A stretch of DNA of 30,858 nt from an uncultured Actinomycetes bacterium (GTDB lineage: Bacteria > Actinomycetota > Thermoleophilia > Solirubrobacterales > Solirubrobacteraceae), in assembly GCA_937888775.1 (NCBI GenBank), contig CALAQT010000263.1, positions 1-30,858 on the forward strand, written 5' to 3'. Below the pieces are notes generated by a model. It had not been told where the DNA came from. It was given only the letters and a program-made list of their open reading frames with translations, and did not search any database. Numbering within the stretch: the first letter of the stretch is position 1; each line of letters starts with the position of its first letter. Positions 25,433 to 30,858 of this stretch are shown piece by piece. The position numbers and the translations under genes are program-made.

Positions 25433-26272
25433 ATGGAATTCGGAATCGGATACTTCCCCACCCACGACGCGGTCTCGCCGGGCGTCGTTGCGCGGCTGGT
25501 AGAGGAGCACGGCCACGAGTCGCTGTTCTTCGCCGAGCACACGCACATCCCCGCCAATCGGGAGACCCCCACTCCCGGCGGCGGCGTGCTGCCGCGCAAG
25601 TACTGGCACACCTATGACCTGTTCGTCGCGCTGACCGCCGCCGCCGCGTCGACCTCGAAGCTGCGCATCGGCAGCGGCATCTGCCTAGTCGTCGAGCGCG
25701 ACCCGATCACCACCGCCAAGGAGGTCGCCTCCGTCGATCACCTCTCCGGCGGGCGTCTGGAGTTCGGGGTCGGCGCCGGCTGGAACCGTGAGGAGATGAG
25801 CAACCACGGCACCGACCCACGCACCCGGATGCGCCTGATGCACGAGCGGATCGACGCGATGAAGGCGATCTGGACCCAGGACGAGGCCAGCTATCACGGC
25901 AAGTTCGTGAACTTTGAGCGGATCTGGTCCTGGCCCAAGCCCGTGCAGCGGCCCCATCCCCCGGTGCTCATCGGTGGCAACGGCCCGACCGTGCTCGAGC
26001 GCGTGCTCGCGTTCGGCGACGCCTGGTTTCCCAACTATGCGCGGGGCGCTGACGACATCGTGCAGCGCGCCCAGGAGCTGCGGTCCCGGGCGCAGCGCCC
26101 GATCGACCTGATGGTGATGGGCGTGCCGCCCGACGCGGCGGCGCTCGAGCGCCTGCAGGACGCCGGCGCTCGCCGCGTGGTCCACTGGATCCCGTCCGCC
26201 GGCCTGCCCAGGGTCGAGCAGGCGTTGGAGCGGTGGGAGTCGGCGATCGCCGAGCTGACCGGCGAGGCGTGA
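25433..26272 (+). CDS. LLM-class F420-dependent oxidoreductase
   Basis: A 279-residue luciferase-like (TIM-barrel) oxidoreductase, most likely using coenzyme F420. Family signatures: FGIGYFPTHD, ESLFFAEHTHIPANRETP, LRIGSGICLVVERDPITTAKE, SVDHLSGGRLEFGVGAGWN and RPHPPVLIGGNGPTVLERV. ATG 25433 follows ACAGG and has a very short upstream signal, so translation may be from a near-leaderless message. The gene ends inside a GTGA that begins the 17-bp repeat chain leading to the PPOX-type F420 protein. Substrate unknown. Confidence 0.92.
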   Translation: MEFGIGYFPTHDAVSPGVVARLVEEHGHESLFFAEHTHIPANRETPTPGGGVLPRKYWHTYDLFVALTAAAASTSKLRIGSGICLVVERDPITTAKEVASVDHLSGGRLEFGVGAGWNREEMSNHGTDPRTRMRLMHERIDAMKAIWTQDEASYHGKFVNFERIWSWPKPVQRPHPPVLIGGNGPTVLERVLAFGDAWFPNYARGADDIVQRAQELRSRAQRPIDLMVMGVPPDAAALERLQDAGARRVVHWIPSAGLPRVEQALERWESAIAELTGEA

Positions 26273-26357
26273 GCAAGGCTGCGGCGTGAGCAAGGCTGCG
26301 GCGTGAGCGAGACCGACGCGTGAGCGAGACCGACGCGTGAGCGAGACCGACGCGTGA
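26269..26357 (+). repeat. 17-bp tandem repeat forming a chain of overlapping six-codon ORFs
   Basis: Five near-identical 17-bp steps join the LLM gene to the PPOX gene. At each step a GTG overlaps the previous TGA as GTGA: starts at 26269, 26286, 26303, 26320 and 26337, then the PPOX start at 26354. Each mini-ORF is 21 nt (VSKAAA twice, VSETDA three times) with a 4-nt overlap, giving period 17. The unit looks like a copy of the original stop/start junction, since PPOX begins V-N-E-T-E-A. Confidence 0.95.
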
Positions 26358-26764
26358 ACGAGACCGAGGCGCGCGAGCGCTTCGCGGCCGCTCGGGTCGC
26401 CCGGCTGGCGACCGTGGACGCGAGCGGCCGACCCCATCTGGTCCCGCTCGTGTTCGCCGTCTCCGGCGATCGGATCTACAGTGCCGTCGACCACAAGCCC
26501 AAGCGGACCACCGCGCTCAAGCGCCTGGCCAACGTGCGCCAGAACCCGGCCGTGGCGCTGCTTGTAGATCACTATGACGACGCCGACTGGGACGCGCTGT
26601 GGTGGGTGCGCGCCGACGGCCAGGGCCGCGTGCTCGAACCCAGCGAGCCCGAGGCGCGGCGTGCGGTGGCGTTATTGCGGCAGCGCTACCCCCAGCAGCG
26701 GGCCGCCGGTGCGGTGCTGGCGGTCGACGTCGAGCGCTGGAGCGGCTGGACCGCCCGTGCTTGA
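26354..26764 (+). CDS. PPOX-class F420-binding protein (TIGR03668-like)
   Basis: A 136-residue split-barrel flavin/F420-binding protein of the pyridoxamine-phosphate-oxidase-like group. Core motifs: RVARLATVDASGRPHLVPLVF, YSAVDHKPKRTTALKRLANV, NPAVALLVDHYDDADWDAL, WWVRADGQGRVL. Length and order fit the short actinobacterial F420-dependent members. Start GTG 26354 is the last of six GTGA junctions, so its expression should depend on ribosomes handed on from the LLM gene through the mini-ORF chain. An alternative in-frame upstream start is blocked by a stop in each repeat. The two F420-type genes were probably once directly coupled. Confidence 0.9.
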   Translation: MNETEARERFAAARVARLATVDASGRPHLVPLVFAVSGDRIYSAVDHKPKRTTALKRLANVRQNPAVALLVDHYDDADWDALWWVRADGQGRVLEPSEPEARRAVALLRQRYPQQRAAGAVLAVDVERWSGWTARA

Positions 26765-26820
26765 GGCCACGGTGATTCCGCAACTTTCCCGTCTGTGCGC
26801 TGAAGCCGGTTCCGATGTCT

Positions 26821-26886
26821 GCCGGTTAGCCGGCTTGCCCAGCGCTGACCCGTCGCGGTCAGCGTCGCGATCGCGTGGCCGCGATC
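26821..26886. other. Three consecutive perfect hairpins after the PPOX gene
   Basis: Inverted repeats: 26821-26834 (GCCGG/CCGGC, 4-nt loop), 26843-26864 (CGCTGACC/GGTCAGCG, 6-nt loop) and 26869-26886 (GATCGCG/CGCGATC, 4-nt loop). They occupy the gap between the end of the PPOX gene and a convergent small ORF. No gene is seen here. Confidence 0.7.
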
Positions 26887-26906
26887 ATCGCCCTCACGTG
26901 GGGCTT

Positions 26907-26938
26907 GTGCCGGAGGACCGCAACGAGTCCTCCGGCAC
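26907..26938. terminator. Strong 12-bp hairpin between convergent genes
   Basis: Perfect inverted repeat GTGCCGGAGGAC / GTCCTCCGGCAC with an 8-nt loop. It lies 8 nt past the end of the leftward small ORF and 143 nt past the PPOX gene. No T-tract follows on either strand, as is common in GC-rich actinobacteria. A bidirectional terminator is the best reading. Confidence 0.6.
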
Positions 26939-26945
26939 CAACCGG

Positions 26946-27182
26946 TCATCGCTGCCGGAGCTGATCGGCGGGTGCGCCTTCCAGCGCCGCCGCGATGCTC
27001 CGCAGGATCTGCGCCAGCGTCAGCCGGACGCGGGCCCGCCGTCGCCTGCGTGCGCCATGGGCCCGGCGGTCTCGCCGGGCCTCGGCTTGCATCTGAGCCC
27101 AGCGGTCCGGGCCGGCGCGCGGGCGCGGCGGAACGCTGCCGCGCCGGCTCAGGAGCAGGAACTCGTCGTTGACGAATCGCAT
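26946..27182 (-). CDS. Hypothetical small basic protein
   Basis: A 78-residue frame from ATG 27182 (MRFVNDEFLLLSRRG) to a TGA followed by the 12-bp hairpin. A GAGAGGAA stretch about 10 nt upstream could be its ribosome site. The middle is extremely Arg-rich (ARRRRRARVR) and a C-terminal helix LTLAQILRSIAAALEG is amphipathic. No family is recognised. Two long perfect hairpins at 27060-27081 and 27122-27145 lie inside the frame, so it may instead be part of a structured non-coding region. Confidence 0.4.
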   Translation of the reverse strand: MRFVNDEFLLLSRRGSVPPRPRAGPDRWAQMQAEARRDRRAHGARRRRRARVRLTLAQILRSIAAALEGAPADQLRQR

Positions 27183-27459
27183 CTCGTGCTCTTCCTCTCG
27201 GTTTGTGGTGGTTGAACTGCGGACAGGGGCTATCGAACGCGGCCGGGGCAGCGTTCGGCCAACTCCCGCCGCTGACAGAAACGAGCTCTTGGCATGTCAA
27301 GGCACGCACCGTCGAGCACTGTCAGCGACAGTGACTGTTTGGCGTGTCGGGCGCGACACCCCTGGCTCGCTGGTCTCCCAGCGAAGACTTACGTCGGCTT
27401 GGGACTGATCAAAATGACATCACCTTCGCTTCGGACGTGGCTGGTCAGCAATAAGGCAC
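27183..27459. other. Gene-free, hairpin-rich intergenic stretch
   Basis: No convincing gene is present. Perfect hairpins: 27234-27257 (CGAACGC/GCGTTCG, 10-nt loop), 27317-27333 (CACTGTC-AGC-GACAGTG), 27344-27359 (GTGTCG-GGCG-CGACAC) and 27368-27383 (CGCTGG-TCTC-CCAGCG). Read on the minus strand they form a possible structured leader for the 78-codon ORF. The three at 27317-27383 are closely spaced and could also be operator sites. Confidence 0.6.
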
Positions 27460-27483
27460 AAAAAAAGCGGCCCTTGGGGCCGC
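27460..27483 (-). terminator. Rho-independent terminator of the 41-codon unit
   Basis: On the minus strand GCGGCCC-CAA-GGGCCGC (7-bp perfect stem) is followed directly by seven T residues (27466-27460). This is the only textbook intrinsic terminator in the window. It lies 35 nt after the stop of the 41-residue ORF. Confidence 0.9.
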
Positions 27484-27517
27484 CCTTGCGTTGGGGTTGC
27501 TGTATGGGCGAGCTCAG

Positions 27518-27643
27518 CTAGCACATACACCTCAGGGCAAGGGCGGATCCGGCGATGAGCTGGTACGCACCGGGGCGCATCCAGCATGCCGCGGTTGCGG
27601 TGACATCGGCGGGACTGAAGTGGGTGTTGGCGGTGGTCGTCAT
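27518..27643 (-). CDS. 41-residue peptide gene with own promoter and terminator
   Basis: ATG 27643 to TAG 27518 encodes MTTTANTHFSPADVTATAA followed by CWMRPGAYQLIAGSALALR and a terminal CMC. AAGGG sits 9-10 nt upstream of the start. A promoter at 27701-27673 and an intrinsic terminator at 27483-27460 bracket it, giving a transcript of about 200 nt. Features: polar Thr-rich N-terminal half, a short hydrophobic segment and three cysteines in the last 22 residues. This could be a leader-core arrangement of a ribosomally made peptide, a small membrane peptide or a regulatory leader; no modification enzyme is nearby. No family is recognised. Confidence 0.5.
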   Translation of the reverse strand: MTTTANTHFSPADVTATAACWMRPGAYQLIAGSALALRCMC

Positions 27644-27672
27644 AGCTATCTGCCCTTACTCGTGGCGGAGTG

Positions 27673-27701
27673 AGGGTAACTCAGGTGTCAGATGATTGCA
27701 A
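27673..27701 (-). promoter_or_regulatory. Sigma70-like promoter for the 41-codon unit
   Basis: TTGCAA (27701-27696), a 17-nt spacer and TACCCT (27678-27673) on the minus strand resemble a housekeeping actinobacterial promoter. It lies about 30 nt upstream of the ATG at 27643 and in locally AT-richer DNA. Confidence 0.5.
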
Positions 27702-27789
27702 GGAGTGATCAAGAAAATTAATAGAGATGTGGTTGACCCGGAATCCTCGAGGAGGTTCTAGCTCATCCCGCCACCTCACCGCGGAGGCG

Positions 27790-29922
27790 TCAGTGCTTGA
27801 CCCCCAGAACCGGTACCGTGAGCGACGGGGTCCGCACCACGCAGCCGGCCGCGGCGGACGCCCCAGAGGCGGGGAACGCCTGCGCGAGCGCATCGGCGAT
27901 CAGGTGCGCACGCGCCGCATAGCCCGGCGAGTAGTAATGGATGCCGTCGGGGATGAACCACGCGTCCTTGACCACCGACGCCCAGTCGTAGACCCGCATG
28001 TTCGGATAGCTTGCACAGGCCTGAATCAGCGCCTGATTCCAGCGCTGCATGTTGGAATCGGCGTACGGGCCGCTGGTCACCAGCGTCTTGGCATTGACCC
28101 ACATGACCGGCTGATCGCCGATTGCCGACATCATCCGCCTGATTCGCTGACCAAGAGGGATGGATGAGCCTACGTAGACGTCGGCGGTGTCGTTGGTGCC
28201 GAGCGCGATCACCCAGCAGCCTTGGTACCCGGCGCTGGTCAGGGAGCGGGCCACTGCATAGGCGTTGATGCCGCCGGGGAGCGTCTCGACGATCGATGTG
28301 GCGCCCGTGATCTCGAGATGCTCGTTGCGCACTCCGACGCGGGCGTACTGGGCGCCGAGCCGCTGGGCGGGGTCGGGGAGGTAGTTGCTGGAGATCATGC
28401 CCTCGGAGGTGGAGTCGCCTATGTGCACCACCGAGCGGCACGAAGTGCGCGTCGAACCTCCGGCGACCATGCCGGCCAGGCTGGGCACGGGGATGGGGGA
28501 GGTTGAACTCGTGGCGGTGGCCGTCGTCGTGGCCTTGGTCGAGGCGGAGGTGGAGGTGGAGGTGGAGTTGGCGGTCGGCGCCGCCGCTACGGGGCGGCGG
28601 GGCGCCGGCCGATGTTGCGACGTCGCCGAGGACGCCGCCGGCGGGTTTGGCCCGAACTGCACGCTCGGCGGGGCCGAGGTGAACAGAGCCGGCGGAGTGA
28701 CATTCGCCAGGGCGACGCCGGCAAACGCAAGCGCCACGACCGCGACCCCCAGCGCGACGCGGGTGTGTCCTTGGCGCAAGCGCGGGCGCCATCCGAGCGA
28801 TCTGGTCTGCGTCCACAGGCGTCCGAGGGCGCCGTGGCGGATCGGCTCCTCGACAAAGCGCCAGGATAGTGCGGCCAGCGCGATGCTCGCCGCCACCTGG
28901 AGTATCGCCCGCAGCGGGTGCACACCCCGATTGATCTCCGGCGTGGTGAGCACGATGACGGGCTCGTGCCAGAGGTAGATGCCGTACGAGCGCACGCCGA
29001 GCCAGCGCAACGGACGCCAGCCGAGAACCCGGCCCAGGCGAGTGGCCGGATGGGCGAGAGCGGCGAGCGTCAGGACGGTGGCCAGCGACAGCAGCACCAT
29101 CCCTCCGCGATAGGGGAACGGCGAGTACTGGTTCGTGCGCCAGACGAGGACCCCGATTACGAGCAGGCCGGCGGTTCCGAGCCCGTCGAGAATGTCGCGA
29201 GCGCGCGCCGTAAGCCGGGTCGTCAGCCGGCGGCTGGGCCACACCATCGCCAGCGCGGCTCCGAACAGAAGCCCGAACGCCCGTGTATCGGTGCCGTCGT
29301 AGACCCGCGACGCGTCGAAGCTGGGGTGAAAGAGCACCGCCATCTCGACCGCCGAGATGATCGCCAGCGCCAGGGTCACGCAGGCGAGCCGAGGGCGGAT
29401 GCTGATCGGCCGCCTGCGCTCCTTGACGACGTGCACGCCGAGCAGCAGCAGCCACGGCCACAGAATGTAGAACTGCTCCTCGACGGCGAGCGACCACAGG
29501 TGGTTCAGCGGCGAGGGCGGCCCGAAGCGGGCGAAATACGAGAGATGCTGCGAGATCTGCCACCAGTTGTTCATGTACACGACTGCGGCGGCAACCTGAG
29601 CCCGCACGCCGGGCAACTGGGAGCGGTCGGCGATCCACACCCACACGGCCACGACGACCAGCATCAGGAACAGGCCGGGGAGGAGGCGCCGGGCACGGCG
29701 CATCCAGAAGTCAGCCAGCCGGAGCCGCTGCTCGTCCAACTGGCCCAGCAGCAGATCGGTGATCAGGTAGCCGCTGAGCGTGAAGAACACGCCGACGCCC
29801 AGCAGACCCCCCGATGCCCACCCCAGCCCGAGGTGATAGGCGATCACGGCGAACACCGCCAAGGCCCGAAGCCCGTCCAGCCCCGGCATATAGCGCTGGC
29901 CGCTTCGCAGCGGCTCAGGCAT
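27790..29922 (-). CDS. Acyltransferase-3 membrane protein with SGNH hydrolase domain
   Basis: A 710-residue OatA-like protein that transfers acyl groups, usually acetyl, onto cell-wall or surface sugars. Residues ~10-350 form the acyltransferase-3 domain: YMPGLDGLRALAVFAVIAYH (catalytic-type His), GVFFTLSGYLITDLLL, RRARRLLPGLFLML, LNHLWSLAVEEQFYILWPW, and YGIYLWHEP; about ten helices. After a last helix (VALGVAVVALAFAGVALA) comes an extracellular Ser/Thr/Pro-rich linker (TSTSTSASTKATTT) and an SGNH-type esterase domain with catalytic Ser block VVHIGDSTSEGM, IALGTNDTAD and the Asp/His block DGIHYYSPGYAA. GGAGAG lies 5 nt before ATG 29922. The exact acceptor (peptidoglycan, teichoic-type polymer, lipid or glycan) is unknown. 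It is a single-gene unit. Confidence 0.93.
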   Translation of the reverse strand: MPEPLRSGQRYMPGLDGLRALAVFAVIAYHLGLGWASGGLLGVGVFFTLSGYLITDLLLGQLDEQRLRLADFWMRRARRLLPGLFLMLVVVAVWVWIADRSQLPGVRAQVAAAVVYMNNWWQISQHLSYFARFGPPSPLNHLWSLAVEEQFYILWPWLLLLGVHVVKERRRPISIRPRLACVTLALAIISAVEMAVLFHPSFDASRVYDGTDTRAFGLLFGAALAMVWPSRRLTTRLTARARDILDGLGTAGLLVIGVLVWRTNQYSPFPYRGGMVLLSLATVLTLAALAHPATRLGRVLGWRPLRWLGVRSYGIYLWHEPVIVLTTPEINRGVHPLRAILQVAASIALAALSWRFVEEPIRHGALGRLWTQTRSLGWRPRLRQGHTRVALGVAVVALAFAGVALANVTPPALFTSAPPSVQFGPNPPAASSATSQHRPAPRRPVAAAPTANSTSTSTSASTKATTTATATSSTSPIPVPSLAGMVAGGSTRTSCRSVVHIGDSTSEGMISSNYLPDPAQRLGAQYARVGVRNEHLEITGATSIVETLPGGINAYAVARSLTSAGYQGCWVIALGTNDTADVYVGSSIPLGQRIRRMMSAIGDQPVMWVNAKTLVTSGPYADSNMQRWNQALIQACASYPNMRVYDWASVVKDAWFIPDGIHYYSPGYAARAHLIADALAQAFPASGASAAAGCVVRTPSLTVPVLGVKH

Positions 29923-30115
29923 GGTCTCTCTCCACCGCGAAGCGGCTCGGCACGCAGGAGTGAAAGCGGATCAGCTCGACCCGGACTCCTAGATCAACTG
30001 ATGTGTGAATGCTCGTTGGTAGGTAGTTCGGGCAGCTTGCGCCGGTTCCTGTCGAAGCAGGCTGAGGCCAAGGACAAGACCCTGACCAAGCCCCCACGCC
30101 CACAAGGAGCACCGG

Positions 30116-30132
30116 GCCGATCGACGACCGGC
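30116..30132 (-). terminator. Hairpin after the LigD-like gene
   Basis: GCCGGTC-GTC-GATCGGC on the minus strand (7 bp with one G-T pair) begins 10 nt after the stop of the polymerase-domain gene. There is no T-tract. Position makes a terminator plausible. Confidence 0.35.
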
Positions 30133-30141
30133 GACCGCGTC

Positions 30142-30858
30142 TCAAGTATGCTGCCCGCCCGCTTCGCCTGCCCCTCCGGGGTCCGCCAATCGATTGCGCT
30201 CGTCGCGCTCGGCCCATTCCAGCAGCGGCTCCAGCGAGAACGCCGCGTCATCGATCCCCGCATGCAGATCCCCCAGCTTGGCGAACCGTGCCGGGACGGT
30301 GGCGATGGTCAGATCGTGCGGGATGACGTCGTGGATCTCGTCCCAGCCGATCGGTGTCGAGACCCTGCCTTCCTTGACTCCGCGGGCGGAATACGCGCTG
30401 GCGATCGTGTGGTCGCGCGCATTCTGGTTATAGTCGACGAACACCTTGTCGAGCTCGCGATCCTTACGCCACCAAGTCGTGGTGGCATCGGCGGGGGCGC
30501 GGCGCTCCAGCTCGCGGGCGAAGGCCAGGGCGCCGCGGCGCACGTCGCCAAAGCTCCACCGCGGCTCGATCCGGACGTAAATGTGCAGGCCCGACCCACC
30601 ACTGGTCTTCGGCCAGCCGACCGCGCCGAGCTCATCGAGCACCTCGTGCGCCACGTGGGCCACGCGGCGCACGGTGGCAAAGTTGCATTCGGGCATCGGA
30701 TCGATGTCGATCCGCCATTCGTCGGGCCGCTCTACATCGGCGCGACGCGAGTTCCAGGGATGGAACTCCACGGTTGACATCTGCACCGCCCAGATCACCG
30801 AGCCCAGCTCGGTGACGCACAGCTCGTCGGCATGCCGGCCCGACGGAAACTCGACGCG
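30142..30858 (-). CDS. ligD: LigD-type polymerase (primase-like) domain protein, 5' part outside window
   Basis: The open frame runs 239 codons from the window edge to a TGA at 30142 with no start needed inside. It is the catalytic part of the NHEJ polymerase domain (LigD PolDom), which fills gaps and adds nucleotides at double-strand breaks with Ku. Seen: SVIWAVQMSTVEFHPWNSR, the metal-binding D-x-D pair in EWRIDIDPMP, the nucleotide-binding SGGSGLHIYVRI, and DYNQNARDHTIASAYSAR, all typical of the family. No ligase or nuclease domain follows, so in this genome the polymerase domain is either a stand-alone protein or the C-terminal part of a fusion whose other domains lie beyond the edge. The gene symbol refers to the domain family. 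Confidence 0.9.
   Translation of the reverse strand, partial: RVEFPSGRHADELCVTELGSVIWAVQMSTVEFHPWNSRRADVERPDEWRIDIDPMPECNFATVRRVAHVAHEVLDELGAVGWPKTSGGSGLHIYVRIEPRWSFGDVRRGALAFARELERRAPADATTTWWRKDRELDKVFVDYNQNARDHTIASAYSARGVKEGRVSTPIGWDEIHDVIPHDLTIATVPARFAKLGDLHAGIDDAAFSLEPLLEWAERDERNRLADPGGAGEAGGQHT

Noticed and set aside
27234..27257. CGAAC...GTTCG as a LexA/SOS box
   Set aside because: The actinobacterial box needs a 4-nt spacer; here the arms are separated by 10 nt or more.
26821..27483. RNase P RNA or tmRNA
   Set aside because: The conserved GAGGAAAGTCC and TTCGA-type tRNA-like end motifs were not found on either strand.
27497..27560. tRNA-like AGCTCAGCTAGCA segment
   Set aside because: Resembles a D-arm only; no acceptor stem, anticodon arm or T-loop could be built.
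27776..29644. 622-codon minus-strand ORF
   Set aside because: Alternative frame of the acyltransferase gene, Arg/Ala-rich without any domain.
28918..30777. 619-codon plus-strand ORF
   Set aside because: It is antisense to the acyltransferase and LigD-like genes and reads as low-complexity His/Arg/Pro/Gln, typical of a GC-rich shadow frame.

Overview
The window is about 31 kb of very GC-rich DNA with dense, short-spaced genes, frequent GTG starts and ATGA/GTGA stop-start overlaps. Gene content includes an F420-type luciferase-like oxidoreductase beside a PPOX-type F420 protein, MMPL transport, NarL-type two-component signalling, a LigD-type polymerase domain and Tat/Sec phosphoesterases. This points to an actinobacterium, perhaps a soil Thermoleophilia/Solirubrobacterales-like lineage. 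No rRNA or other taxonomic marker is present, so the placement is inference.

Layout. (1) 1-4.3 kb: a broken MMPL transporter faces a frameshifted sensor kinase and an intact NarL-type regulator. (2) 4.3-5.4 kb: an exported Ycf48/BNR-like beta-propeller. (3) 5.5-10.1 kb: an aromatic-degradation operon on the minus strand. It holds a remnant of maleylacetate reductase, an intradiol dioxygenase, a TfdB-like phenol hydroxylase, a remnant of an FAD dehydrogenase and a SnoaL-like protein, all joined by 4-nt overlaps, with a divergent LysR regulator. (4) 10.2-13.2 kb: an aldo/keto reductase, a 43-bp tandem repeat, a decayed stretch and an acyl-CoA synthetase. (5) 13.4-18.2 kb: a compact plus-strand run that is the most interesting part. 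It encodes a molybdopterin oxidoreductase, an FAD/NAD reductase, a receiver-domain/thioredoxin-reductase-like fusion without a CxxC, a histidine kinase with a cyclic-nucleotide-binding-like sensor domain, and a UBP-type zinc finger ending in Gly-Gly. It looks like a redox-sensing phosphorelay whose output is a flavoenzyme.

(6) 18.4-25.2 kb: three secreted phosphoesterases/phospholipase C-like enzymes. Two are close paralogues flanking a flavodoxin-like protein and a methylmalonate-semialdehyde dehydrogenase; a LacI remnant is also here. (7) 25.4-26.8 kb: two F420-type genes joined by a chain of six GTGA junctions made by a 17-bp tandem repeat. (8) 26.8-27.7 kb: a hairpin-rich, gene-poor stretch with a small transcription unit for a 41-residue peptide that has its own promoter and terminator. 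(9) 27.8-30.9 kb: an acyltransferase-3/SGNH membrane protein and the 3' part of a LigD-like polymerase gene.

Two themes cross the window. Short tandem duplications (17, 19, 27, 28, 39 and 43 bp) sit mostly at gene ends. Several genes are condensed remnants with head and tail joined and the middle lost. Frameshifts and a stop cluster in the first 6.1 kb, so assembly error must be excluded before calling all of these true pseudogenes.
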